Origin: Deltaproteobacteria bacterium
GTDB lineage: Bacteria > Myxococcota > Kuafuiibacteriia > Kuafuiibacteriales > Kuafuiibacteriaceae
Length of the DNA stretch: 64,000 bases
Assembly: GCA_020632995.1 (NCBI GenBank)
Contig: JACKEN010000005.1
Span: 372,001-436,000 of the forward strand
Direction: 5' to 3'
This document shows, piece after piece, positions 38,931-50,103 of the stretch. The stretch's first letter is position 1. Each line of letters opens with the position of its first letter. The notes beneath the pieces are model-generated. The model saw only the letters and a list, made by a program, of their open reading frames with translations. It had not been told where the DNA came from and made no database searches. Made by a program: the position numbers and the translations under genes.

Positions 38931-40337
38931 CTGAGCCCGGAGCGGGCGGCGGCGGAGGCCCGGCTGCGGGCGGCGGCCCGGGCGGTGGCCGCGCTCTATG
39001 CGGCGGGGGCAGGCCACGTTGCACCGTCGGAGCGCGCGGCGCTCCACGTCTCGCTCGGCGAGGCGCGCGCCGGATTGCTGCTCGAGGTGATCAGGGCGGA
39101 GCGGCTCCGGCGCTCGGCCCATGTGCTCACCTGCGCCGAGGCGTCGGTCGAGGCCCTGGCGCGCCTGTTGATGCAAGCTGACCTGCCCGCGCGGGTCGCG
39201 GCGGCCCGGGCCAGATCGGTGGACCCGGCGCGCTTGGACGAGGCGCTGATCGGCTTCACGCTCCTGTCCGACCACGCGGTGCACGCCCTGGACTACCGCA
39301 CGGTGGGGGTGGGCATGTTCGAGGGGCACCCCGAGTGCCGGCGCCGCCACCGGGCGCGGGCCTACGCCCCCGCCCACCTGGCGCGGAGCGCGGCGCGGCA
39401 GGCGGCCTCCCGCGAGGCGCTCGGCGCGGCGCTGACCGAGGCCCTGGCCGGCGGCGCGGCGGCGGTCGAGACCGCGTTGGTGCAGGGCTTCCTGCGTGAG
39501 GTCGGCCTGGGGCGGGCGAGGGAGGTAGGGCCTCGGCCCCGGCGGTGCTCCAGGCCCTGGAGGACGAGCTCTTCGTGCCGCTGCGGGCCCTCCTGGAGGC
39601 CTTGGACGGGCGGGCGCGCTTCGGCGAGGCGGTGCACGCGCGGATGCGGGCGGTGGTCCTCGAGGCGGCGGAGGCGGTGGTGCAAGGCAACTTTCACGCC
39701 TGGCGGACCGAGCGGCCCGCGGCGCAGGAGGCGCTGGCCTGGCTCCCTGCCCAGGCGCGGGCGGCGTGGCTGGCGGGCGGCGGTGGCGCGCACCCCGGGC
39801 CGGACGGGGTCAGGCTCGCGACGAAGGAGCCCCGAGGTCACGCCCTGTTCTGGGCGACGAAGGTCGGGGGCCCCAGCCACGCCTTCGACACCATGAACCA
39901 CTGCATCCTGTCGCTCCTCAGCAACCCCCGCACCTCGGTGGTGGCGGTGGAGGACCCGCGCTGGCACCAGGGCGCGGCGCGGGCCTACCTGCGCCTGTTG
40001 CCGGATGAGTCGGGGCGACCGGTGCTCTACCTGGAGCCGCCGGAGCTGGACTTCCCATACCGGGCGCCCTTCGGGGGTACCACGCGGGCGTGGATCGCGC
40101 AGGCCCTCCTGCTCCACGCCCGCCGCCGCGGCGCGGAGCTCGGGGCGGCGCTGATGCCACCTGGCCCTACCGCGCGGTGGCCGAGGTCTCGGGCTCCAGC
40201 TGGAGGCCGCGCGTGCCGTGATCCTGCTGCCCAGCCCCGCGGTGGTGGAGGCCTCGGACACCCTCCGCCCGGATCACGACTGGGTGCAGGATGAGTTGCA
40301 GGTGGTGCGGCCGGACGCGTTCTGGGTGGTCGGCTGA
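38931..40337 (+). pseudogene. Unrecognised large gene broken by several frame changes
   Basis: Read piecewise, this gives a protein of about 465 residues. The first part (to about 39500) encodes helical Ala/Arg-rich sequence; a second frame from about 39545 encodes VLQALEDELFVPLRALLEAL through HAFDTMNHCILSLLS and TTRAWIAQALLLHARRRGA; near 40155 and 40200 the frame changes twice more, ending in AARAVILLPSPAVVEA and FWVVG. GGAGGAG (38918-38924) sits six bases before a CTG at 38931, a possible rare start; otherwise GTG 38985. I do not recognise the family. Whether the gene is dead or mis-assembled cannot be told. Confidence 0.55.
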
Positions 40338-40391
40338 GTGTGCGCGGCGACACGGACTCACCTGGTTTCAATGACTATCGCCGAAATATGC

Positions 40392-40421
40392 TTGACGGTC
40401 GCGGCGGCCCTCCACTAACTT
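40392..40421 (+). promoter_or_regulatory. Promoter of the small gene at 40433
   Basis: TTGACG (40392-40397) and TAACTT (40416-40421) are 18 bases apart. The ATG at 40433 follows after 11 bases. This stretch is visibly more AT-rich than its surroundings. Confidence 0.55.
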
Positions 40422-40432
40422 CATCTCGAGCC

Positions 40433-40573
40433 ATGCTGAGCCAGAGCCAGAAGACCGCGTTCGCGCGGGGGCGGGGCGTGACCTCGCGCTCGGGCGCCCG
40501 TCGTGCGTCTGGCTTTGGCGTCGGCTCCGCGGCGGCGCGACGGTTGCGCCGCTTGGTGAGCGGGCCTGGCTGA
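40433..40573 (+). CDS. Small basic protein of 46 residues, or a structured RNA
   Basis: Between a promoter (40392-40421) and an intrinsic terminator (40605-40638) lies one short frame, MLSQSQKTAFARGRGVTSRS and onward, 46 residues with 10 arginines in all and no hydrophobic segment. The strong boundaries on both sides argue for a real, separately transcribed unit of about 210 bases. The product could be a small nucleic-acid-binding protein; alternatively the transcript is a small RNA and the frame is incidental. I recognise no family. Confidence 0.45.
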   Translation: MLSQSQKTAFARGRGVTSRSGARRASGFGVGSAAARRLRRLVSGPG

Positions 40574-40604
40574 TCCTCCGGAGTCATCATCGGACTCGGA
40601 TGAG

Positions 40605-40638
40605 AGCCAGGCCCTCGAGAGAGCGCCTGGCTTTTTTC
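40605..40638 (+). terminator. Intrinsic terminator
   Basis: AGCCAGGC (40605-40612) pairs perfectly with GCCTGGCT (40625-40632), followed by six T (40632-40637). It ends the small transcription unit from about 40425 and separates it from the tRNA genes. It is the only clear intrinsic terminator I found in the window. Confidence 0.85.
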
Positions 40639-40742
40639 GTTTCGGTCGTGTGCTGGCAGCCTCCGCGGGGCTGCCGCGAGTCGATCGAGGTCGGTGGTAC
40701 TCACCGAGGTGGATAGTTGCGCCTGGATAGTTTGGTCCCTGC

Positions 40743-40814
40743 GCATCCGTGGTCCAGAGGAAGGACGGCGCCGTCCGAAGGCGTAGATCGCAGGTTCGAG
40801 TCCTGCCGGATGCA
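40743..40814 (+). tRNA. tRNA-Arg (anticodon CCG)
   Basis: A complete cloverleaf of 72 bases can be drawn: acceptor GCATCCG/CGGATGC with discriminator A, four-base-pair D stem GTCC/GGAC, anticodon stem GCGCC/GGCGT with loop GTCCGAA (T33, anticodon CCG at 34-36), variable loop AGATC, and T arm GCAGG-TTCGAGT-CCTGC. CCA is not encoded. It reads the Arg codon CGG, which is common in this GC-rich sequence. Position 32 is G rather than the usual pyrimidine. Confidence 0.75.
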
Positions 40815-40819
40815 TCGAC

Positions 40820-40892
40820 ACACCCTTAGCTCAGCTGGAAGAGCACCGGTGAGCGGAGCCGGTGGCCGCAGGTTCGAGTCCTGCAGGGTGTA
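40820..40892 (+). tRNA. tRNA-like gene with abnormal anticodon loop
   Basis: The 73 bases fold with acceptor ACACCCT/AGGGTGT (discriminator A), TA at 8-9, D arm GCTC/GAGC, variable loop and T arm GCAGG-TTCGAGT-CCTGC, all well formed. The anticodon arm is odd: either CCGGT/GCCGG with loop GAGCGGA, which lacks U33 and would put GCG at 34-36, or ACCGG/CCGGT with a nine-base loop. The amino acid is therefore uncertain (Arg if GCG is read). CCA is not encoded. Confidence 0.5.
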
Positions 40893-40909
40893 TTGCCTCG
40901 TTGCTGCAA

Positions 40910-40985
40910 GGCCCAGTGGGCAAACTGGTAGAGCCGCTCGCCTCAAAACCGAGAGAAGTTGCCGGTTCGACTCCGGCCTGGGCCA
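40910..40985 (+). tRNA. tRNA-Leu-like gene (anticodon CAA) with short variable arm
   Basis: Acceptor GGCCCAG/CTGGGCC with discriminator A, three-base-pair D stem GGC/GCC with AAACTGGTAGA, anticodon loop CTCAAAA (T33, CAA) and T arm GCCGG-TTCGACT-CCGGC can be seen. The sequence resembles bacterial tRNA-Leu, but the anticodon stem has a C-C mismatch at its loop end (CTCGC/CCGAG), and the variable region is only seven bases (AGAAGTT) where Leu tRNAs carry a long arm. It may be degenerate or atypical. Confidence 0.6.
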
Positions 40986-41068
40986 TATGGACCGATGTAG
41001 GTCCCAAACTCGACCACCGGGGTTGGTGACGCTCGACCCGGCGGTGAACCTGTCGTATCGGTCGGGCC

Positions 41069-41878
41069 ATGAAGATCGCTGATGCCGTCGTCGCGGCCTC
41101 CCTCGTCGCCCTGGTCGGTTGCTCCGAGACCAAGGCGCCCCCGCCGGCCGAGGCCGCCCAGGCGGCCGCGCCGACCCAGGCGGCGGCCCCCGCTCATCCC
41201 CCGGCCGCCGCTGCCTCCCAGCCCGCTGCTGCGGGGGTCGCCGGGGTCACCGGCAAGGTCCTCGAGACCATGGACTCGGGCGGCTACACCTACGCCCAGC
41301 TCGACCTGGGCGCGATGGGCAAGGTCTGGGCGGCCGGGCCGCTGACCAAGCTCGAGGTCGGCTCCACCGTGGGCTTCAAGGGCGGCACCGAGATGCGGGG
41401 CTTCGCGAGCAAGACCCTGGACCGCACCTTCGACTCGATCTACTTCGTGGAGTCCTTCCAGGGTGGCGGCGCCCCCGCCCCCACTCCTGCCGCTGCGCCG
41501 GCCGCGCCCGCGGGGGCGGCGTCGATGCCCGCCCAGGGCGGCCACCCGTCCCCCACGGTGGACGTGGGCAGCATCGCCAAGGCCGAGGGCGGCCTCACGG
41601 TCGAGGAGGTCTTCGCCCAGGCGGCGGCCCTCAACGGCAAGGAGGTGCTCCTGCGCGCCAAGGTGGTGAAGTACAACGGCGGGATCATGGGCAAGAACTG
41701 GCTCCACGTGCAGGACGGGTCCGGCGCGGCGGGGACCAACGACCTCACCGTCACCACCTCGGCGCCGGCCGAGCTGGGTCAGGTGCTGCTGATCAAGGGG
41801 ACCCTCGCCACCGGCAAGGACTTCGGGGCGGGCTACAAGTACGCGGTCCTCATCGAGGACGCCACGCTCACCCAGTAG
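41069..41878 (+). CDS. Lipoprotein with two OB-fold domains (NrfJ-like)
   Basis: This 269-residue protein has a lipobox LVGC (cysteine 18), an Ala/Pro linker, a first OB-fold domain with VLETMDSGGYTYAQLDLG, VWAAGP and FASKTLDRTFDSIYFVESF, a second linker, and a second OB-fold (residues about 165-269) with LNGKEVLLRAKVVKYNGG, NWLHVQDGSG and GTLATGKDFGAGYKY. The first domain matches the small periplasmic NrfJ-like OB proteins associated with c-type cytochrome systems. It probably sits in the periplasm attached to a membrane. Its ATG follows the tRNA cluster; it converges on the next gene. Confidence 0.7.
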   Translation: MKIADAVVAASLVALVGCSETKAPPPAEAAQAAAPTQAAAPAHPPAAAASQPAAAGVAGVTGKVLETMDSGGYTYAQLDLGAMGKVWAAGPLTKLEVGSTVGFKGGTEMRGFASKTLDRTFDSIYFVESFQGGGAPAPTPAAAPAAPAGAASMPAQGGHPSPTVDVGSIAKAEGGLTVEEVFAQAAALNGKEVLLRAKVVKYNGGIMGKNWLHVQDGSGAAGTNDLTVTTSAPAELGQVLLIKGTLATGKDFGAGYKYAVLIEDATLTQ

Positions 41879-41890
41879 CCGCGTCGACGC

Positions 41891-42586
41891 TCAGGCCTCT
41901 TCCGAGCCGAACACCATGTCGTAGAACGGGAAGAGGTTGGCGAAGTTGCCCGCCTTCATGCTGGCGTGGTGCTTGTAGTGCCGCTCGCCCAGGTAGCTGA
42001 ACACCCGCATGGTGCCTTCGAAGTGAAAGCCCATGTGCACCACGATGTTGATCAGCGAGTAGGCCAGGAACACCACCCCGAAGGTGTAGACGCTCAGCGG
42101 GCCGAAGACCCGCGACCACACGAAGACCGCGAACCACATCAGCGCGATGCCCAGGAAGTTCTCGACCGGGTGCAGCCACAGGCTGTCGAGCGCGTTCGGG
42201 TGCTTGATGGTGTGGTGGACGGCGTGGACCTTCTTCAGCACCCCCCACTCGTGGAACGGGTAGCGGTGGAGCAGGTAGTACATGAAGTCGTAGAAGAGCA
42301 GGATCCCCACCGGCTCGAGGAGGACGCGCCACAGGGGCGCGGGGGCGGGGGTGAACGCGACGTCGTGCAGCAGGTACGCGGTGCCGTAGATCAGCGTGAA
42401 CGACAGCGCCGAGTTGAAGATCGCCTGCTTCGAGAAGCGGGACGTCTCGACCGGGCGCCGCTTCGCGTCGCTGATGTGCAGCCCCTGGCTCGAGGGGCTC
42501 ATGTGGTACGCGGTGAGCGACCACAGGGCCACCCCTGAGAGCAGGAGCACCGCGGTGATGATGACGTAGAGCTCGTAGCCCGCCAT
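41891..42586 (-). CDS. Fatty acid hydroxylase / sterol desaturase superfamily membrane enzyme
   Basis: This 231-residue membrane protein has about four helices and the histidine clusters of the di-iron hydroxylase/desaturase family: HRYPFH (box 1), KKVHAVHH (box 2) and ERHYKHH (box 3). By family it introduces a hydroxyl group or double bond into a lipid, such as a fatty acid, carotenoid or sterol, at the membrane using O2. No lipid-biosynthesis neighbour narrows the substrate. Confidence 0.85.
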   Translation of the reverse strand: MAGYELYVIITAVLLLSGVALWSLTAYHMSPSSQGLHISDAKRRPVETSRFSKQAIFNSALSFTLIYGTAYLLHDVAFTPAPAPLWRVLLEPVGILLFYDFMYYLLHRYPFHEWGVLKKVHAVHHTIKHPNALDSLWLHPVENFLGIALMWFAVFVWSRVFGPLSVYTFGVVFLAYSLINIVVHMGFHFEGTMRVFSYLGERHYKHHASMKAGNFANLFPFYDMVFGSEEA

Positions 42587-42677
42587 ATCCGCGCGGTCTG
42601 TACACTGAAGTGACGGCCCAAGGCACCTGCAGATCGCCGCCGCCCCGGTCGCTCCGGGGGTAAATACCCGGTCGGAC

Positions 42678-43431
42678 CTACTCGGCCGGCGGCGGTTGGC
42701 TCCCTGGGTGCTCGCCGCACCCGAAGTCGGCCGGGACGAGGGCCCGGACGAACCAGCGGGCGCCCCGGTCGAAGCAGGCCGACAGCTGCACGCGCTCGCC
42801 TTGCCTGGGCCGGATCACGATGCCCTCCAGCACGGCCGAGGTCCCGTCGATCGTGACCCGCCCCGGGCACTCCATCGACTCGAACACGCTGTTGCCCGAG
42901 TGCCCGTCCCAGCCGTCCTGGATGAGCCGGAGCTCGGCCAGCCCACACGCCACCGGCTGGGTGAGCTCGTTCTGGGCCGCCGCCTCGTCGACCAGCGCGT
43001 GGAGCTCCGCGGTGCGCTGCTGCTCCTTCCTGATCTCGAGCGCGACCAGCACCGCGAAGCCGAGGAACGCGGCCAGGCCCAGCCCGCCGAGGATCAGCGC
43101 CACGGTGGCGGTGGCGGGCGCCACGAGGCCCGCCTCCTTCGCCTGCCGCCGGGCCCGCTGCGCGAAGATGAGGCCGAGGACCGCGCCGATCGGGAGGCAG
43201 CAGGTCACCACGCCCACCGAGGCGGCCACCAACGCGGTGGTGCCCCCGCGCCGGATCCTCGTCCTCGGTGCGCTTCACGTTGGCCTCGGCCTGGGCCAGC
43301 TCGGCCTCGGTGGCCGACGCCTTGGCCCGAAGGGCGTGAGGACTGGCGGCGCCGCAATAGGCGCAGGTCAGGGCCTCGACCCCCACCGCCGCCCCGCACC
43401 CGCTGCACCGCTCCTGGAGCCGCCCCGCCAT
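42678..43431 (-). CDS. Zinc-ribbon membrane protein (DUF4190-like) with a frame break
   Basis: The N terminus (from ATG 43431) has a CxxC...CxxC ribbon, CSGCGAAVGVEALTCAYCG, then a charged helix. Near 43243-43247, a run of five C on the plus strand, the frame breaks; in the next frame the protein continues ALVAASVGVVTCCLPIGAVL, two membrane helices with a short QRARRQAKEAG loop as in DUF4190 proteins, and a C-terminal domain with five cysteines. Reading across the break gives about 250 residues. TACTTT (43443-43438) is six bases before the ATG. A homopolymer error is the simplest explanation. Confidence 0.55.
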
Positions 43432-43527
43432 CGGGCGAAAGTATGGGGGCTCCCGGGGCGTCGGGGAAGGGCCGGGAGGCCAACCCGCAGCTCCTCTTCG
43501 GCGCCGCGCCGTGTTAGCCCGCTGAGG

Positions 43528-44040
43528 GTGCGGATCCGGACCACGACGGAGGCAGACATCCCTCGGGTGGCCGAGCTCGAGCGCGCGGCGTTCGCGCAGG
43601 ATGCCCTGCCGTTGGTGGCCCTCGTCCAGTACCTCGCGCTGGCGCAGGAGCTCTTCGTGGTGGTGGAGGGCGCGGCGGGGCTCCTGGCCTACGGGGCGGC
43701 CGCGATCGCGGCGGACGCGCGCACCGGCTGGCTCCTGAGCGCCGCGGTGGCGCCCGAGGCCCGGGGGCAGGGGGTGGGCGGGGCGCTGACCCGGGAGCTC
43801 GTCGCGCGCCTGCAGGCGCGCGGGGTCGTGGAGGTCCTGGCCACCGTGGCGCCCCACAACACCGCGTCGCGGCGCATGCTGAGCGCGGCGGGCCTGACCG
43901 TGCAAGCCGAGTTGCCGGACTACTTCGGTCCGGGCGAGCACCGGCTCCTCATGCGTTGGACCTCGGAGGGCGTCTCGACTCAGGACGACACCGCCGGGGT
44001 GGTGTGCCCGACGCCAGCGAGATCGGCGCAGGGGGAATAG
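43528..44040 (+). CDS. GNAT-family N-acetyltransferase
   Basis: This 170-residue protein is a GNAT acetyltransferase: MRIRTTTEADIPRVAELERA at the start, the acetyl-CoA loop AAVAPEARGQGVGGALTREL and the closing NTASRRMLSAAGL. The acceptor could be a protein N terminus (RimI-like) or a small molecule. It starts with GTG seven bases after TAGCCC. A GCAA-N6-TTGC copy is at 43902. Confidence 0.82.
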   Translation: MRIRTTTEADIPRVAELERAAFAQDALPLVALVQYLALAQELFVVVEGAAGLLAYGAAAIAADARTGWLLSAAVAPEARGQGVGGALTRELVARLQARGVVEVLATVAPHNTASRRMLSAAGLTVQAELPDYFGPGEHRLLMRWTSEGVSTQDDTAGVVCPTPARSAQGE

Positions 44041-44081
44041 TTTCCCTCGACGGCGCCGGTCGGGCCGGGCATGGTCCGCCC

Positions 44082-44567
44082 ATGAAGATCGCAGCCGACA
44101 CCGTTGTCAGCATCGACTACGTCCTCACCAATGACGCCGGGGAGGTGCTCGACCGGAGCGGCGACGAGCCCCTCGCCTACCTCCACGGGCACGAGAACAT
44201 CGTCCCCGGGCTGGAGGCGGCGCTGGACGGCCTCTCGGTGGGCGACGCCACGCAAGCCAAGTTGACGCCCGACCAGGGCTACGGCGAGCGGGACGACAAG
44301 AAGATCCGGCAGATCTCCCGCACCGAGCTCCCCCCCGGGATGGAGATCGAGGTGGGCGAGGCCCTGCAGGGCCAGGACGAAGACGGCAACATCTTCCCCC
44401 TGTGGGTGGTGAAGACCGACGCCGAGTCCATCACCCTCGACGGCAACCACCCCCTGGCCGGCCAGAACCTCAACTTCGACGTGACGGTGCGCGAGATCCG
44501 CGCCGCCACCGAGGAGGAGCTCCACCACGGCCACGTGCACGGCCCCGGCGGGCACCACCACCACTGA
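44082..44567 (+). CDS. slyD: FKBP-type peptidyl-prolyl isomerase, SlyD family
   Basis: This 161-residue protein has the FKBP core (VVSIDYVLTNDAGEVLDRSG, YLHGHENIVPGLEAALDGL) with the insert-in-flap chaperone domain of SlyD (QGYGERDDKKIRQISRTELP, ending in FDVTVREIRAATEEE) and a histidine-rich C terminus (HHGHVHGPGGHHHH) that would bind nickel or zinc. It acts as a prolyl isomerase and chaperone and may serve metallocentre assembly. It is 41 bases downstream of the GNAT gene. Confidence 0.92.
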   Translation: MKIAADTVVSIDYVLTNDAGEVLDRSGDEPLAYLHGHENIVPGLEAALDGLSVGDATQAKLTPDQGYGERDDKKIRQISRTELPPGMEIEVGEALQGQDEDGNIFPLWVVKTDAESITLDGNHPLAGQNLNFDVTVREIRAATEEELHHGHVHGPGGHHHH

Positions 44568-44594
44568 GCCCGCCCGGCGCGCGACGGCCGCGCG

Positions 44595-45476
44595 CTACCC
44601 CCAGCTCCACCACCTGAGCTCGAAGCCCAGCCCGTCCTCGGGGCGGGCGAGCGAGCGCCCCAGCTCGGGGAGGGCCGCGGCCAGCCTGGCCAGGGCCCGG
44701 TGGGGGGCGTCCACGAACAACAGGCCGGTGCCCGTCATCACCCCCCGCACCTTGGGCTGCGCGCCGGGGCGCGGGGTCAGCAGGCCCCCGCGCAGCACCA
44801 GCTCCACCGCCGCGCCCTTGGTGCGGGCCCGCTCGAGCGAGGCGCGCAGGGCCTCGGGGCGGCCCTCGTGCGGCGGGCCCGACTTCACCGGGTACCACAG
44901 CATCACCGTGCTCCCCGGGCGCTTCACCGCCAGGCGGCGCACCGTCTCGTCGATGGCGTCCCACTCGTCCACCTGCTCGAAGGGCGGGTCGATGTGGGCC
45001 ACCAGCCGGGAGCGTCGCCCTTGGGCTTGGTGCCCAACAGCCCCCGGTACCCGTCGGCGCAGAAGGTCTCTACCCGCCGGTCTCCCCGCACGTTCAGCGC
45101 GCGGTCGAGGGTGGCCCGGTCTTCGGGGTGGAGCTCGTAGAGCTGCAAGGTGTCCTGCTCGCGCAGGACGGCTTGCGCGAGCGCGGGAGAGCCCGGGTAG
45201 CGCTCGAGGGTCCCCTTCTCGGTGACCGGGAGGAGGTCGAGGTACGGCGACAGCTCCGGGAGCCGGCGCCGGGCCGAGCGGGACAGGAGCTTTGCCACCC
45301 CCTGCCGCCACTCCCCCTCCGGCTCCGGACAGGGCGTACCAGCCCGCCCCCGCGTGGGTCTCCACGTAGTGGATGGGGCCATCCTTCCTGGTCAGCTCGC
45401 GAAGGAGCAGCACCAGGGCGGCGTGCTTGACCACGTCCGCCGGGTTCCCGGCGTGGAAGAAGTGGTCGTAGTTCAT
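44595..45476 (-). pseudogene. rlmJ: 23S rRNA (adenine-N6)-methyltransferase RlmJ, frame-disrupted
   Basis: RlmJ methylates A2030 of 23S rRNA. The start MNYDHFFHAGNPADVVKHAA, HYVETHAGAGWY and the end are in one frame, including the methylase motif HIDPPFEQ and WYPVKSGPPHEG. The middle (RYPGSPALAQAVLREQDTLQ, LYELHPEDRATLDRAL, ETFCADGYRGLLG) is in another. The breaks lie near 45315-45330 and 45004-45018 and cancel out, so the reading frame is restored. Two compensating indels in an otherwise well-conserved gene suggest sequence errors; a real pseudogene cannot be ruled out. Confidence 0.8.
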
Positions 45477-45485
45477 AGGGGCGAG

Positions 45486-48347
<2,862 letters not shown>

Positions 48348-48402
48348 GGGATCCTCGCGGGCGGGCTTACCGCCCCGCACCCCGCCTGTCCACCGGCAGG
48401 CG

Positions 48403-49218
48403 CTACAGGCCGAACACCCGCCGGGCGTTGCCCCCGAGGAAGAGCCCCCGTGCCTCGTCGTCGAGCCCCAGCGCGTCCACCTGGGCCAGGCAGGCCGCGG
48501 GCTGGATCATGGGGAAGTTGGAGCCGAACAGGACCTTCTTCCTGCCGCTCCTGCTCTTCATCAGCTCCACCAGGCAGGCGGGGTAGCGCTCGGGGGTGTA
48601 CGCCGACGTGTCCACGTAGACGTTCGGGTACTTCCGGCACATCGCCACCATCTCCTCCGCCCACGGGTAGCCGATGTGCCCGCCCACGATGGTGAGCTCC
48701 GGGAACTCGCACGCCACCTCGTCGAGGTAGGGGATGGGGCGGCCCGGCTCCGAGGGCCGCAAGGGCCCGGCGTGGCCCACCTGCAAGCAGAACGGCACGC
48801 CGAGCTCCACGCACTCCGCGAAGATCGGGTAGTAGCGCCGATCGTTGGGCGGCAGGCCCCACAACCACGGGAGGATCCGCACCCCGCGCAGGCCAGCCTT
48901 CACCGCGCGCCGGAGCTCCCGCACCGCGGGCATCGGCTTGAAGAGGTCCACCGAGGCCACCCCGAAGAAGCGATCCGGGTGCGCCCGCACCGCGTCGATG
49001 ACCTCGTCGTTGGTGATGAGCGGCCCCCGCGGGCCGTGCCAGGCCGACAGCCCGGCCAGCCGCACCTCGGCCGCGTCGAGGGCGCCGAGGGTGAGCTCGA
49101 GCGGGATGTGCTCGGGGATCTGGGTGAGCCCCATCCAGCGCCGGAGCGACTCGAACATGTCGTCGGCGACGAAGGTCGGGTTGGGGTGTTGGATCCAGGC
49201 GTCGACGATGTCGGTCAC
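48403..49218 (-). CDS. Amidohydrolase 2 (ACMSD-like) family protein
   Basis: This 271-residue protein has the TIM-barrel amidohydrolase 2 pattern: IVDAWIQHPN (in place of the usual DxHxH metal motif), the mid-barrel histidine in CLQVGHAGPL, VGGHIGYPWAEE, and the closing LFGSNFPM, where most members have the metal-binding aspartate (GSDxP). With HxH weak and Asp replaced by Asn, metal binding is doubtful. It would be a C-C or C-N hydrolase/decarboxylase by family. GTG at 49218 gives a start at the first strand. Confidence 0.72.
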   Translation of the reverse strand: MTDIVDAWIQHPNPTFVADDMFESLRRWMGLTQIPEHIPLELTLGALDAAEVRLAGLSAWHGPRGPLITNDEVIDAVRAHPDRFFGVASVDLFKPMPAVRELRRAVKAGLRGVRILPWLWGLPPNDRRYYPIFAECVELGVPFCLQVGHAGPLRPSEPGRPIPYLDEVACEFPELTIVGGHIGYPWAEEMVAMCRKYPNVYVDTSAYTPERYPACLVELMKSRSGRKKVLFGSNFPMIQPAACLAQVDALGLDDEARGLFLGGNARRVFGL

Positions 49219-49258
49219 CGGGCCAGGATCCCGAGGGCCCGGGGTTCGAGCAAGCGCC

Positions 49259-49813
49259 TCAGTTCCTCGCGAGCGGGAGGGCCTGGCTGCGGTCCAGGGC
49301 GGCCGGCCAGGGCTCGTCCGCGCACTGCGGGCCACCCGCGGCGTACTGGTGCGGGCCCCACATGGGGCGCTCCTCCCACGCGCCGCAGGTGCGGAGGCGA
49401 TAGCCGAGGCGGCTCCGCAGCTCGTAGCCGTAGAGCACCACCTCGCTGCCGTCGGCCCGGCGCACCTGGAGCTGGGTCCGGGGCCGGTCCAGCGGGCTCA
49501 GGACCCGCACCTGCCGCGCCTCGTCGGCCGGGATCTGCCACAGGCTCAGGCCGTAGGCCGAGTACGCGGTCCAGCCGCCGTCCGGCGCCACCTCCACCGT
49601 CTGGGCGGTGGTGGCGAAGTGGGCCACCCCGGCGGCCAGGCCGGCGGTGAGCACCAGCATCATCGAGCCGATCCGCACCGACGCGCGGCACAGCCCGCGC
49701 CGCGCCACCGACCAGCCCACCCGGGTGCTGGCCCCCATGGCGAGGAGCAGGAGTGCGGCGGTGAGCCAAGCGAGCATGGCCCCGAGGGGGCCGGCGATGC
49801 CGACGTCGATCAT
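49259..49813 (-). CDS. Hypothetical membrane protein
   Basis: This 184-residue protein has two membrane helices (residues about 5-25 and 45-68) and a C-terminal extracytoplasmic domain of about 110 residues containing two cysteines (RLRTCGAWEE, GGPQCADEPW) and strand-like segments. I recognise no family. It is 40 bases upstream of the amidohydrolase on the same strand. The 290 bases to the divergent CUB/Kazal gene include AT-richer sequence and a small hairpin (CGCGG/CCGCG, 49947-49961), and nothing else I can name. Confidence 0.5.
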   Translation of the reverse strand: MIDVGIAGPLGAMLAWLTAALLLLAMGASTRVGWSVARRGLCRASVRIGSMMLVLTAGLAAGVAHFATTAQTVEVAPDGGWTAYSAYGLSLWQIPADEARQVRVLSPLDRPRTQLQVRRADGSEVVLYGYELRSRLGYRLRTCGAWEERPMWGPHQYAAGGPQCADEPWPAALDRSQALPLARN

Positions 49814-50103
49814 CCCGCTCACCTGAAACGGTGGGGAATCCGAGCGCTTGAGCGCCACCTGCGCGACCCCGCGTCGGCGGCTCGGAACGAGGCGGTCGAT
49901 GTGGGCGGAAGTAGCACTATGTCCCCGAAATAAGAAAGAAATCTCCCGCGGCGAAACCGCGTGACAGGGTTCCCGAGGTGTGGTTTGTGCGCCCCAACCG
50001 AGCGCCGGACAACCCCGATCCTGAGGTTGGAGCACGGCGCGGCGGGCCTGGGGGCCCGCTGGATCGGTGGGGTCGCGTGGCGGCCCATGTGTGGGGGTTT
50101 ACG

